A DNA stretch of 64,000 nt from Microbacterium foliorum (GCF_003367705.1 NZ_CP031425.1:1054001-1118000); one strand, 5' to 3'; counted from the stretch's first letter, positions 35,926-45,875 are shown. Notes: a model not told the origin generated them from the letters alone. Made by a program: numbers and translations.

Positions 35926-36887
35926 CTCTCCTCGTTCCATGCGTAGAACCCTTCGCCGCTCTTGCGGCCCAGCTTTCCTTCGGCGACCAGACGTCGCAGA
36001 AGATCCGGCGGAGCGAAACGCGCGCCGAGCGTGCGCTCCAACTCCTCGGCGATCCCCAGGCGCACATCGAGGCCGACCACGTCGGTCGTGCGCAGAGGGC
36101 CCATCGGATGCCGGTATCCGAGCGTCATCGCCGCGTCGATGTCGGCCGCCGAGGCGACTCCCTCGTCGAGCATCCTGATCGCTTCGAGGCCGAGCATCAC
36201 GCCCAGTCGGGACGAGGCGAAGCCCGGCGAGTCGCTCACGACGATCGGTGTCTTGCCGAGAGCGCGCACCCATCCGGTCGCGCTGTCGACGATCGCCGTC
36301 TCGGTCCGGCTGCCGCGCACGATCTCGACGAGTGCCGATGCCGGCACGGGGTTGAAGAAATGCAGACCGAGAAAGCGCTCGGGGCGCCGTCGGTCTGCGG
36401 CCAGGTCGTCGATCGAGATCGACGAGGTGTTGCTCGCCAGCGTCGCGTGAGCGGGCATCGCGGCTTCGGCGCGGGCGAGAGCATCGTTCTTGAGGGCGCG
36501 CTCCTCGGGTACCGCCTCGACCGCGAGGTCGACCGCGGCGAACGCCGCGATGTCGGTACCGGTCGTGAGCCGGTCGGCGAGCTCTGCCGCATCCAGAGAG
36601 GAGTCGCGCTCGACGGATCGACGGATGCTGTCGCCGATGCGCGTCAGGGCGGCCTCGGCGCTCGCCGCGTCCCGCTCGACCACGCTCACGTGCGAACCCG
36701 CGAGCAGGAACGCATGCGCGATGCCGGCGCCCATGCGCCCGCCGCCCAGCACACCGACGTGTGCCGGTGCGACGTGGGCGCGCTTCGTCTCGCTCCGCTC
36801 GCTCAGCGGGCGGGTGGGGTCGGTCCGCTCGCTCGGCGGGCGGGTGGGGTCGGTGCGCTCGCTCGGCGGGCGGGTGGTCCCGCTCAT
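35922..36887 (-). CDS. paaH: 3-hydroxyadipyl-CoA dehydrogenase
   Basis: This 321-residue NAD-dependent 3-hydroxyacyl-CoA dehydrogenase has Rossmann motif HVGVLGGGRMGAGIAHAFLLAGSHVSVVER, the catalytic His in LGLHFFNPVPASALVEIV, and DSPGFASSRLGVMLGLEAIRMLDEGVASAADIDAAM. Residues 2-37 precede the fold and consist of a 10-residue repeat (RPPSERTDPT, nearly three times) ending in SERSETKRA. This is the in-frame reading of an interspersed repeat plus its tandem copies. Length without the extension is normal for the family. The ATG at 36887 has GAGGAAG upstream and overlaps the paaF stop by 4 bp. Confidence 0.93.
   Translation of the reverse strand: MSGTTRPPSERTDPTRPPSERTDPTRPLSERSETKRAHVAPAHVGVLGGGRMGAGIAHAFLLAGSHVSVVERDAASAEAALTRIGDSIRRSVERDSSLDAAELADRLTTGTDIAAFAAVDLAVEAVPEERALKNDALARAEAAMPAHATLASNTSSISIDDLAADRRRPERFLGLHFFNPVPASALVEIVRGSRTETAIVDSATGWVRALGKTPIVVSDSPGFASSRLGVMLGLEAIRMLDEGVASAADIDAAMTLGYRHPMGPLRTTDVVGLDVRLGIAEELERTLGARFAPPDLLRRLVAEGKLGRKSGEGFYAWNEER
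36781..36877. repeat. Interspersed repeat core followed by 30-bp tandem repeats inside paaH
   Basis: CGCTTCGTCTCGCTCCGCTC at 36781-36800 matches the element at 2537-2578. From 36796 a 30-bp unit starting CGCTCGCTCrGCGGGCGGGT repeats at 36826 and, shortened, at 36856. The period is a multiple of three, so the repeats are read as peptide repeats in the PaaH N-terminus. Confidence 0.8.
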
Positions 36888-37615
36888 CGGGTCTTCCTCT
36901 CGAGGAATGCGGTCATCCGGCGGTGCTTCTCGGGCGAGTCGAACAGCTCGGCCTGCAGCTCGAGTTCGATCGCCGGGTGCTGCGCTCGCGGCGTGCGCAG
37001 GGCCCGCTTCGTGAACCGGGTCGCCAGTGGGTCGTTCGCCGCGATGCGATCGACGATCCCGTGGGCTGCGGCGAGCAGCTCGTCGGCCGGATGCACCGAC
37101 GAGACCAGGCCCCAGCGCAGTGCCTCCTCGGCGTCGAGCGCACGCCCGGTGAGCAGCAGCTCGCTGGCTCGCGCCTCGCCGACGATCTCGGGGAGGCGCC
37201 ATGTCGCGCCGGCCGCCGCGATGATCCCGAGTCCGGTCTCGGGGTTGCCGATGCGGAGGGACGGCGTGGCGACGCGGATGTCTGCGGCGTAGGCGAGTTC
37301 TGCCCCGCCGCCGAGGGCGTAGCCGTCGATCGCGGCGACCACGGGCATCGGCAGCTCGTGGATGCGGATGAACACGGTCGCGTTGATGCCGCGCCTGGCG
37401 TCGTCGGCGGTGCGGTCGCGCAGCTGTGCGATGTCGGCGCCCGCAGCGAAGACACCGCCCGATCCCGCGAGGATCAGCGTGCGCGGAGCCTCTTCGAGCA
37501 CCGCGCACAGCCCGTGCAGCGCGTCGACCGTCGCCTGATCGATGGCGTTGCGCTTCTCGGGGCGATCCAGCGTCGCGACGATCCGGTCGTCGTGCTCCTC
37601 GATGTGCAGAGTCAT
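36884..37615 (-). CDS. paaF: 2,3-dehydroadipyl-CoA hydratase (enoyl-CoA hydratase)
   Basis: This 243-residue crotonase has oxyanion-hole segments GGVFAAGADIAQ and AAIDGYALGGGAELAYAADIRVA. Both catalytic Glu of hydratases are present, in IGNPETGLGII and ASELLLTGRALDAEEA. This distinguishes it from the Asp-type paaG at 24695. It would hydrate 2,3-dehydroadipyl-CoA to 3-hydroxyadipyl-CoA, the substrate of PaaH next door. Overlaps of 4 bp on both sides couple it to paaJ and paaH. Confidence 0.86.
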   Translation of the reverse strand: MTLHIEEHDDRIVATLDRPEKRNAIDQATVDALHGLCAVLEEAPRTLILAGSGGVFAAGADIAQLRDRTADDARRGINATVFIRIHELPMPVVAAIDGYALGGGAELAYAADIRVATPSLRIGNPETGLGIIAAAGATWRLPEIVGEARASELLLTGRALDAEEALRWGLVSSVHPADELLAAAHGIVDRIAANDPLATRFTKRALRTPRAQHPAIELELQAELFDSPEKHRRMTAFLERKTR

Positions 37616-38799
37616 GTCAGGCGCTCGACGATCATGGCGGTGCCCTGCCCGACGCCCACGCACATCGTGGCGAGTCCGTAGCGGGCGTTCTCGCGCTCGA
37701 GTCGTCCGAGAAGCGTCACGATCAGTCGGGAACCGCTGGATCCGAGCGGATGGCCGAGCGCGATGGCGCCACCGTCGGCATTGACGATCGCGGGGTCGAG
37801 TCCCAGGCGGCGGATGCAGGCGAGGGACTGCGAGGCGAAGGCCTCGTTCAGCTCGACGGCGCCGAGGTCGTCCACGGTCAGACCCGCCTTGGCGAGCGCC
37901 TTCTGCGTGGCAGGCACCGGCCCCAGTCCCATGATCTCGGGAGCGAGGGCGGCTGTGGCCGATGCCACGATGCGCGCACGCGGGCGCAGTCCGTGGCTCT
38001 CGACGGCTTCGGCACTCGCCACGACGATCGCTGACGATCCGTCGTTCAGCGAGCTGGAGTTCCCTGCGGTGACGACCTCGCCGCCGGCGACGACCGCACG
38101 CAGCCGCGCGAGTGCGTCGAGGGTGGTGTCGCGTCGCGGTCCCTCGTCGGTGTCGACGAATCCGCGGCCCGTCTCGACGCCGACGATCTCGGCGGCGAAG
38201 CGCCCGGCGTCGATCGCGGCGATCGCCCGCTCGTGGCTCTGCAGAGCGAAAGCGTCGGCATCGGCCCGACTGATCGCATCGACGCGCGCGACCTCCTCCG
38301 CCGTCTCCGGCATCGAGAAGGTGGCCTTGTCGCGCTCGCTCAGCCGGGGGTTCGTGAAACGCCAGCCGATCGAGGTGTCGAACGCGGCACCGGGCCGTGC
38401 CCATGCCCGGTCGGGCTTCGCCTGCACCCAGGGCGCACGGGTCATGGATTCGACGCCGCCCGCGATGACGAGGTCGGCGTCTCCTGCGCGCACGGCATTC
38501 GCGGCGAGGGCGATGGCCGACATCCCCGAGGCGCAGAGGCGGTTGACGGTCAGGCCGGGGATCGAATCGGGAAGGCCCGCGAGCAGCACGGCCATGCGCG
38601 CCACGTTGCGGTTGTCCTCGCCCGCCTGGTTCGCGGCGCCGAGGATCACCTCGTCGATCTCCTCGACGGGAAGACCCGACCTGCGGGCGGTCTCACCCAC
38701 CACCAGGGCTGCGAGGTCGTCGGGGCGGACGGACGCAAGGGCCCCTCCGTAGCGCCCGACGGGGGTGCGGACGCCATCGACGAGATAGGCCTCGGACAT
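37612..38799 (-). CDS. paaJ: 3-oxoadipyl-CoA / 3-oxo-5,6-dehydrosuberyl-CoA thiolase
   Basis: This thiolase of about 395 residues has the acylation Cys in LTVNRLCASGMSAIALAANAVRAGDADLVIAGGVESMTRAP (about residue 88). Other thiolase marks are NSSSLNDGSSA, NEAFASQSLACIRRLGLDPAIVNADGGAIALGHPLGSSGSRL and a C-terminal MCVGVGQGTAMI with the second Cys. It would release acetyl-CoA and succinyl-CoA at the end of the pathway. Three ATGs lie in a row; the third (38799, MSEAYLVDGVRTP) is placed best relative to GAGAGG. It leads the paaJFHZI operon and has an operator 34 bp upstream. Confidence 0.92.
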   Translation of the reverse strand: MSEAYLVDGVRTPVGRYGGALASVRPDDLAALVVGETARRSGLPVEEIDEVILGAANQAGEDNRNVARMAVLLAGLPDSIPGLTVNRLCASGMSAIALAANAVRAGDADLVIAGGVESMTRAPWVQAKPDRAWARPGAAFDTSIGWRFTNPRLSERDKATFSMPETAEEVARVDAISRADADAFALQSHERAIAAIDAGRFAAEIVGVETGRGFVDTDEGPRRDTTLDALARLRAVVAGGEVVTAGNSSSLNDGSSAIVVASAEAVESHGLRPRARIVASATAALAPEIMGLGPVPATQKALAKAGLTVDDLGAVELNEAFASQSLACIRRLGLDPAIVNADGGAIALGHPLGSSGSRLIVTLLGRLERENARYGLATMCVGVGQGTAMIVERLT

Positions 38800-38832
38800 C
38801 ATCATCCTCTCGATCACCCACGCTGGCGATAA

Positions 38833-38854
38833 TTTCAGACCGATCGGTCAGGAA
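38833..38854. promoter_or_regulatory. PaaR-type operator between paaJ and tetR
   Basis: A perfect 12-bp palindrome GACCGATCGGTC at 38838-38849, flanked by TTTCA and AGGAA, sits in the divergent region between the thiolase operon and the TetR gene. It shares its core with the sites at 29344 and 45876. Confidence 0.75.
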
Positions 38855-38910
38855 TACGATCTCAGATCGGGAGGCGAATGGCAACTCCGCGGGAATGACA
38901 GACTTGGCGC

Positions 38911-39522
38911 ATGTCGCAGCCCCGATCCGATGCACCCGCCCCCCGACGCGGCCGGCCCGGCTACGACCGCGAGCAGGTGCTCGCCGTCGCGGTCAAGGTG
39001 TTCAACGAGCAGGGCTACGACGCGACCAGCGTCGCCGACCTCAGCGCCACCCTGGGACTGACGAAATCGGCGCTCTATCACCACTTCGACTCCAAGTCGG
39101 CGATCCTCGAGCTCGCCCTGAACGACGCGCTCGACGCTCTCGAGGCCGTCGTGGATGACGCGACCGCCCGGCATCCGCTCGCCTCCGACCGTCTGCGATC
39201 GATCATCCGCGGGGCCGTGCGCGTGCTCACCGAGAAGCTGCCCTCGGTGACGCTGCTGCTGCGGGTGCGCGGCAACGGCGACGTCGAGACGGCCGCGCTG
39301 GTGCGCCGCCGCGCGTTCGACCAGAGGGTCACCGCGATCGTCTCCGAGGCCCAGGCCGAGGGGCTCATCCGCGATGACGTGGATGCCGCGGTCGCGACGA
39401 GGCTGATCTTCGGCATGATCAACTCGGTCGTGGAGTGGTATCGACCCGGTGGTCCCGTCGATCCCGACGAGCTGGGTGAGGACATCCTCCGAGTGAGCCT
39501 CGACGGACTGCAGTCGCGCTGA
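38911..39522 (+). CDS. paaR: TetR-family regulator, probable PaaR
   Basis: This 203-residue regulator has the TetR helix-turn-helix at residues about 15-62 (YDREQVLAVAVKVFNEQGYDATSVADLSATLGLTKSALYHHFDSKSAILELAL) and an all-helical ligand domain with RVRGNGDVETAALVRRRAFDQRV and MINSVVEWYRPGG. The divergent position next to paaJ, and three matching palindromic sites upstream of paa genes, point to a repressor of the regulon released by phenylacetyl-CoA, as in other PaaR proteins. The ligand is inferred. Confidence 0.88.
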   Translation: MSQPRSDAPAPRRGRPGYDREQVLAVAVKVFNEQGYDATSVADLSATLGLTKSALYHHFDSKSAILELALNDALDALEAVVDDATARHPLASDRLRSIIRGAVRVLTEKLPSVTLLLRVRGNGDVETAALVRRRAFDQRVTAIVSEAQAEGLIRDDVDAAVATRLIFGMINSVVEWYRPGGPVDPDELGEDILRVSLDGLQSR

Positions 39523-39578
39523 GAAGGGCGAGCGTCGAGGCGGCACCACGCGAGTCCGCCGTTCGCTAGGTTGAGCGG

Positions 39579-40124
39579 ATGACACTTGCGCTGCGGCCGA
39601 TGGTGCTCACCGACGCGGAGGTGTTGGCGTCGTGGGCGACGGATCCGGTGTTCTGCGCTCACTCCGGGTGGACCCAGCGATCGACCGCCGACGCGGCGGT
39701 GCCGTGGTGGCGTGCAGCGATTGCAAATCCGGATCCGATGTTGACGCGTCTCCTTGCTGTCCGTAGCGACGAGCCCGTCGGGCATGTCGATCTCCATGGA
39801 GATGCCGTCGGGCTGCGCGAGCTCGGGTTCCTCATCGGCCCTTCGCATCGATGGCGTCAAGGACTGGGATCGGAGGCAGCGGCTGCGGGCCTCGCCTACG
39901 GTTTCACCGTTCTGGGGCTCTCGCGGATCTGGGCGGAGGCCGTGGAAGCGAACGTCAGTTCGGTGCGAATTCTCCGAGGGCTCGGAATGCGAGAGACGGG
40001 CCTGGGCGGATCCGAAGCGTTCCTCGGCTCTCCCTCGCGATATCGACGCTTCAGTCTGTCGCGCGATGAATGGTCGCCGACGGCAGGAAAGTCCCCGGAG
40101 CCGGCCGACAGTCGACCTGCATAG
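39579..40124 (+). CDS. GNAT-family N-acetyltransferase
   Basis: This 181-residue protein is of the RimJ/RimL-like acetyltransferase_3 type: LRPMVLTDAEVLASWA at the start, the acetyl-CoA loop around HRWRQGLGSEAAAAGLAYGFTVLGLSRIWAEAVEANVSSVRILRGLGMRE, and a basic, disordered tail. It transfers acetyl groups from acetyl-CoA; the acceptor is unknown. It is 56 bp downstream of paaR on the same strand. Its codon use is slightly less GC-biased than that of its neighbours. Confidence 0.82.
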   Translation: MTLALRPMVLTDAEVLASWATDPVFCAHSGWTQRSTADAAVPWWRAAIANPDPMLTRLLAVRSDEPVGHVDLHGDAVGLRELGFLIGPSHRWRQGLGSEAAAAGLAYGFTVLGLSRIWAEAVEANVSSVRILRGLGMRETGLGGSEAFLGSPSRYRRFSLSRDEWSPTAGKSPEPADSRPA

Positions 40125-40227
40125 TTCTCGGCGGCGGGACCGGGTGCGGACAGGTCATCACACCCCCCGCTCGCGAGTACTGTTGCGGGCGGTCTCGCGC
40201 AGGAGCATATTCGACAGTGACGAATAC

Positions 40228-40246
40228 CTTTCCGATATCGCGAAAG
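40228..40246. promoter_or_regulatory. Imperfect palindrome upstream of dhaK
   Basis: CTTTC, CGATATCG and GAAAG with one extra base form a near-perfect inverted repeat 33 bp before dhaK. It may be an operator or promoter element of the dha operon. No regulator gene is adjacent. Confidence 0.4.
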
Positions 40247-40279
40247 TTCGCCGCCGCAGAGATCAAGGGAGATCGAACG

Positions 40280-41271
<992 letters not shown>

Positions 41272-41272
<1 letters not shown>

Positions 41273-41934
41273 TGGCGGCGCTCGGGACGGCGGAGCTGTC
41301 GGCATGGATCCACGGGTTCCGCGACGTGGTCGCCGAGAAGAGGGAGTGGCTCACCGAGCTCGACTCCGCGATCGGCGACGCCGACCACGGCGCGAACATG
41401 GCCAGGGGTATGGATACGGTCGTCGCGAAGCTCGACGCGGGCGTGCCCGACACGGTCGACGAGCTGCTCAAGACGGTGGGTATGACCCTCGTCAGCTCGG
41501 TCGGTGGCGCGAGCGGCCCGCTGTACGGCACCCTGTTCCTGCGCATGGGAATGGCCGCGGGGCCGGTGACCTCCCTCGACGTCGCGGCTCTGGCCGCCTC
41601 GCTGCGGGCCGGACTCGACGGGATCGTCGCTCGCGGCAAGGCCGAGGCGGGCGACAAGACGATGATCGACGCGATGGCCCCGGCGGTCGATGCCTTCGAT
41701 GCCGAGGCCGCCGGCGGTGCGGATCTCGGTGCGGCCACGGCGGCGGCGGCGCGGGCCGCGGCATCCGGTCGCGACGCCACCGAGCCCCTCGTCGCCCGCA
41801 AGGGACGCGCGAGCTACCTGGGCGAGCGCAGCGCCGGTCACCTCGACCCCGGCGCCGCGTCGACCACGCTGCTGTTCGAGGCGCTCGCCCGGGCCACCGC
41901 GGAGACCGCCTCGCCTGCAGCGGAATCGTCCTGA
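41272..41934 (+). CDS. dhaL: Dihydroxyacetone kinase ADP-binding subunit DhaL
   Basis: This 220-residue helical barrel subunit carries ADP permanently and transfers phosphate from DhaM to dihydroxyacetone on DhaK. Mg-ADP site: LTELDSAIGDADHGANMARGMDTV, with the clustered Asp. Further marks are GMTLVSSVGGASGPLYGTLFLRMG, GDKTMIDAMAPAVDAF and GRASYLGERSAGHLDPGAASTTLLF. The ATG at 41272 shares its A with the dhaK stop codon. Confidence 0.95.
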
Positions 41935-44462
41935 TGATCGGCATCGTCGCCGTCTCCCACAGCGCTCGACTCGGGGAGGCGGCGCTCGAGCTCGCCCTGC
42001 AGATGGTGCAGGGCGGGGGAGTGCGCGTGCGCGTCGCCGCCGGGGCGGGTGCGGATGCCGACGGCGCACCCGTCCTCGGGACGGATGCGGTCGCCGTGGC
42101 CGCGGAGATCGACGATCTCGCGTCGGACTGCGACGGCGTGCTCGTGCTGATGGACCTGGGATCCGCGGTGCTCAGCGCGGAGCTCGCCCTCGAGTTGCGG
42201 TCGAGCGATGTGCCGGTGCGCCTGACGCCCGCGCCGTTCGTGGAGGGTCTGCTCGCCGCCGTCGTGTCTGCGGCGTCCGGCGGCTCGCTCGATCTGGTCG
42301 CAGGGGAGGCCTCGGCAGCGTTGGGTGCGAAGACGGGGCAGCTCGGCGGGCCGGAGGCCGATTCGACGCCCGAGGAGGTCGCTGCGACCGGGCTGGCCCC
42401 TGAGGCGGACTCTGACGCGGTGACACGCGTGGTCGTGGTGCGCAATCCTCTCGGCATCCATGCTCGCCCCGCCGCTCTGATCGCCGAGGCATCGGCCGGG
42501 GCGGACGTGCGGCTTCGACGGTTGCCCGACGGCCCGGACGCCTCGGCGGCGAGCCTGACCCGCGTGCTCATCCTCGGCGCTGCACAGGGTGACGAGATCG
42601 AGCTCTCGGCGAGCGGGGCCGATTCCGAGGCTGTGCTCGCACGCGTGGCGGCCCTGTTCGATGATGGCTTCGGCGAGGGGACCGGGATCGCGACGGCCGC
42701 GCCCCGGGCAGCAGGCCCGAATTCCCGCGAGCATGCATCCTGGGCGACCGACCCGACCCCCGGTGTCCCCGTGACCCTCGTGCGCGCCGGGACCGTGCTG
42801 CGCGGTCGAGGGGTGAGCGGTGGTCGAGTCGCGGCGCCGGCGGTGCTGCTGGGGCCTCCGGTCGACGAACCCGATCCCGGCGTCGTCATCCCCGCTTCCG
42901 ACCGCGAGCGCGAGGTGTCCGCGATCGAAGGGGCGTCGGTGGCGGTGGCGGATCAGCTGCGCAGCCGCACCGCACGGGCGACCGGAGAGGCGCGGGCGAT
43001 CCTCGACGCGTCGCGCCTTCTCGCCTCCGATCCTGAACTGGTCGGTGAGGCATCTGTGCTTGTGCGCACGAAGGGGCGTTCTGCGGCGCGCGCCGTGTGG
43101 GAGACCGCGGTCGCGCACGAGGCGGGGCTGACCGCGCTCGGGGGGCGGATGGCCGAGCGTGCTGCCGACATCCGCGACGTCCGTGATCGTCTCGTCGCCG
43201 AGATCCTCGAGATCGACGTGCCAGGCGTCCCCGACCGCGATGAGGCGTTCGCCCTGGTCGCGATCGATCTCGCGCCTGCCGATGCCGCAGCTCTCGCCGG
43301 TGGCAACTGCGTCGCGCTCGTGACCGAGAAGGGCGGACCCACCTCGCATACCGCCATCATCGCGCGATCGCTCGGGATCCCTGCCGTGGTGGGGGTCGCG
43401 GGGTCGACCAGAATCGTCTCCGACGTCACCGTGCTCGTCGACGGCGACCGCGGGACCGTCGAGATCGACCCCGACGAGGCCACGGTGGCAGCGGCGGAGG
43501 CGGCAGCTGTCGCTGTGCCGTTCAGCGGCGAAGCCGTGCTGGCCGACGGGCGACGCATCAGCCTGCTCGCCAATATCGGCGGGGCGGCCGATGCGGACGC
43601 CGCCGTGTCAGCCGGAGCCGAGGGCGTGGGGCTCTTCCGCACCGAGTTCTGCTTCCTCGACAGGGTCGACGCGCCGTCGATCGACGAGCAGGTCGCCGCC
43701 TACCGTGGCGTGCTCGCGGCCTTCCACGGTCGTCGGGTCGTGGTGCGCACATTGGATGCGGGCAGTGACAAACCGCTTCCCTTCGCGAACGCCGATACCG
43801 AGGAGAATCCCGCGCTGGGGATACGCGGCCTGAGGATCGCACATCGCTCGCCCGCGCTGCTCGACGATCAGCTCCGCGCGCTGGCGCTCGCAGCCGAGGC
43901 GGAGTCCGCGGTCGTCGAGGTGATGGCACCGATGGTGGCGACCGTCGACGAGGCCCGCGCCTTCGCCGAGAGCGCCCGCTCCGCAGGGCTCATGACCGTC
44001 GGCGTCATGATCGAGACTCCCTCGGCGGCGCTGCTCGCCTCGGAGATGCTCGAGGTCGTCGACTTCGTCAGCATCGGCACCAATGACCTCGCCCAGTACA
44101 CATTGGCGGCGGACCGCCTGCTCGCCGAGCTCGGCGAGCTGAACGACCCCTGGCAGCCCGCCGTCCTCCGGCTGATCGGGGCGGTCGGCGACGCCGGTCG
44201 CCGGTGGGATCTGCCGGTCGGGGTCTGCGGTGAAGCCGCCGCGGATCCCGCTCTCGCACCGGTGCTCGTGGGCCTCGGCGTCACCTCGTTGTCGATGACG
44301 CCGCGGGCGCTCGGTCGCGTCGCCGCCGCGCTCGCCGCTGTCACCGAGGCGCAGTGCGAGGCCGCTGCGGAAGCCGTGCTGAGGGCGGCGACCGTGGCCG
44401 ACACCCGTGCGGTGGCGATCGCCGCCCTCGCCGCAGGAACGGCCGACGGGCCGATCGTATGA
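41934..44462 (+). CDS. dhaM: DhaM phosphotransferase fused to HPr and full-length PTS enzyme I
   Basis: This 842-residue multidomain phosphocarrier has three parts. Residues 1-130 are an EIIA-mannose-like DhaM domain with phospho-His 9 (VSHSARLG). Residues about 160-250 are HPr with His 179 (GIHARPAA). Residues about 275-840 are enzyme I with phospho-His 472 (GGPTSHTAIIARSLGIPAVVG). Enzyme I also has the PEP-binding barrel, including LFRTEFCF, MIETPSAALLASEM, SIGTNDLAQYTLAADR and active-site Cys 765 (GVCGEAAAD). E. coli DhaM has only a partial enzyme I, whereas here the PEP-binding half is complete. The protein may therefore relay phosphate from PEP to DhaL alone. The start overlaps the dhaL stop by one base. 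Confidence 0.92.
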   Translation: MIGIVAVSHSARLGEAALELALQMVQGGGVRVRVAAGAGADADGAPVLGTDAVAVAAEIDDLASDCDGVLVLMDLGSAVLSAELALELRSSDVPVRLTPAPFVEGLLAAVVSAASGGSLDLVAGEASAALGAKTGQLGGPEADSTPEEVAATGLAPEADSDAVTRVVVVRNPLGIHARPAALIAEASAGADVRLRRLPDGPDASAASLTRVLILGAAQGDEIELSASGADSEAVLARVAALFDDGFGEGTGIATAAPRAAGPNSREHASWATDPTPGVPVTLVRAGTVLRGRGVSGGRVAAPAVLLGPPVDEPDPGVVIPASDREREVSAIEGASVAVADQLRSRTARATGEARAILDASRLLASDPELVGEASVLVRTKGRSAARAVWETAVAHEAGLTALGGRMAERAADIRDVRDRLVAEILEIDVPGVPDRDEAFALVAIDLAPADAAALAGGNCVALVTEKGGPTSHTAIIARSLGIPAVVGVAGSTRIVSDVTVLVDGDRGTVEIDPDEATVAAAEAAAVAVPFSGEAVLADGRRISLLANIGGAADADAAVSAGAEGVGLFRTEFCFLDRVDAPSIDEQVAAYRGVLAAFHGRRVVVRTLDAGSDKPLPFANADTEENPALGIRGLRIAHRSPALLDDQLRALALAAEAESAVVEVMAPMVATVDEARAFAESARSAGLMTVGVMIETPSAALLASEMLEVVDFVSIGTNDLAQYTLAADRLLAELGELNDPWQPAVLRLIGAVGDAGRRWDLPVGVCGEAAADPALAPVLVGLGVTSLSMTPRALGRVAAALAAVTEAQCEAAAEAVLRAATVADTRAVAIAALAAGTADGPIV

Positions 44463-44477
44463 ACGACCGGCCCGTCG
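44444..44477. terminator. Bidirectional terminator between dhaM and the MHS permease
   Basis: A 10-bp stem, CGACGGGCCG with CGGCCCGTCG, closes a 14-nt loop that contains the dhaM stop codon. It lies between convergent genes. Confidence 0.65.
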
Positions 44478-44499
44478 AGTGGGTGGAGCAGTGCGCCGC

Positions 44500-45819
44500 T
44501 CAGGCGTGCAGGTCGACGCCCTTGGGCTCCTTGACCAGCGAGACCGCGACGAGCGAGATCACGGCCGCGACAGCGATGTAGACGCCGATGGTCCACGCCG
44601 CCTGGAACTGGTTCATCAGCGACTCGGCGATCATCGGGGCGAACGCGCCGCCGAGGATGGCGCCCAGCGCGTACCCGATCGAGACGCCCGAGTACCGGAC
44701 GTTGGCGGGGAACATCTCGGCGTAGAGCGCTGCCTGCGGACCGTAGGAGAGACCGAGCGCGAACGTCATGACGAACAACGCCACGAAGTACCAGAAGATG
44801 TTCGCGGTGTCGATCAGGAACCACATCGGCACCGCCCAGAGCGCGAGCGCGATGTACCCGATCTGGAAGGTGCGGACGCGCCCGAGTCGATCGGAGAGAT
44901 GGCCACCCCAGAGCGTGAAGATGAGCCATCCGAAGGACGCGAGCGTCGTGGCCAGCAGCACTGGCGGCCGCTCCATCCCGAGGGCGGTGACCGCATACGT
45001 CGCGAAGAAGGCGATCAGCAGGTAGCCGGCGGCGTTGTTGCCGATGAAGATGAGTGCGGTGAGCACGACCTGCTTGGTGTTCTTGCGGAACAGGCGGCCG
45101 AGCGGGGCGGAGGCTTCCTGGCGGCGGCGACGGAGGTCTTCGAAGACCGGGCTCTCGTCGACGGCGCGCCGGATCACATAGCCGACGGCGATCAGCACGA
45201 TCGACAGCAGGAACGGGATGCGCCAGCCCCATTCGAGGAACGCCTCGGGCGACATCGAGCTGGTGAGTACCCAGAGAGTCGCCGTCGCGAGGATCATGCC
45301 GATCGGAACGCCGATCTGCGGGAAGGCGCCGAAGAGCCCTCGGCGGTTCTTCGGGGCATGCTCAACGGCCATCAGGGCAGCGCCGCCCCATTCGCCTCCG
45401 GCCGAGAACCCCTGCAGGATCCGCAGCACGATGAGGAGGATGGGTGCGGCGACCCCGATCGCGGCATAGGTCGGGAGCAGGCCGATGAGGGAGGTGGACA
45501 GTCCCATCATCACCAGGGTGAAGACCAGCATCTTCTTGCGCCCCAGCTTGTCGCCGAGGTGACCGGCGACGATGGCGCCGAGGGGGCGGAAGAGGAAGGA
45601 GATCCCGATGGTGGCGAAGGACAGCACCTGCGCGAACCCCTTGTTCTCCTCCGCGATAGGCGCGAGGAACAGCGGGGCGAGGACGAGGCCGGCGGCCTGC
45701 GCGTAGATGAAGAAGTCGTACCACTCGATCGAGGTGCCGACGAGGGTGCTGGCGAGGACCCGCCGTTCCTCGCCCGGCATCCGGGCTGTCGAGCTGCGTG
45801 CGGAGACTGCTGACGTCAT
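44500..45819 (-). CDS. MHS-family MFS transporter, probable phenylacetate permease of the PaaR regulon
   Basis: This 439-residue, 12-helix metabolite:H+ symporter has IEWYDFFIYAQAAGLVLAPLF in helix 1, the loop signature GHLGDKLGRKKMLVF, and RILQGFSAGGEWGGAALMAVEHAP. It is related to the permease at 7599. The start is the ATG at 45819 with GGAG 6 bp upstream. A 22-bp site nearly identical to the paaA operator lies 57 bp upstream, so it is probably induced with the paa genes. Its most likely cargo is phenylacetate or a precursor. The substrate is inferred from regulation, not motifs. Confidence 0.87.
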   Translation of the reverse strand: MTSAVSARSSTARMPGEERRVLASTLVGTSIEWYDFFIYAQAAGLVLAPLFLAPIAEENKGFAQVLSFATIGISFLFRPLGAIVAGHLGDKLGRKKMLVFTLVMMGLSTSLIGLLPTYAAIGVAAPILLIVLRILQGFSAGGEWGGAALMAVEHAPKNRRGLFGAFPQIGVPIGMILATATLWVLTSSMSPEAFLEWGWRIPFLLSIVLIAVGYVIRRAVDESPVFEDLRRRRQEASAPLGRLFRKNTKQVVLTALIFIGNNAAGYLLIAFFATYAVTALGMERPPVLLATTLASFGWLIFTLWGGHLSDRLGRVRTFQIGYIALALWAVPMWFLIDTANIFWYFVALFVMTFALGLSYGPQAALYAEMFPANVRYSGVSIGYALGAILGGAFAPMIAESLMNQFQAAWTIGVYIAVAAVISLVAVSLVKEPKGVDLHA

Positions 45820-45875
45820 GCGAACTCCATCGTTCTGCAATAGGGGGAAGGCGACGCTGCGTCGCCCCGATCAAC

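Noticed and set aside
41304..44462. A very long open frame on the plus strand spanning dhaL and dhaM as one protein
   Set aside because: Its first third is dhaL in the wrong frame, giving Arg/Gly-rich nonsense. The real dhaL and dhaM have intact domains, and dhaM starts at 41934.
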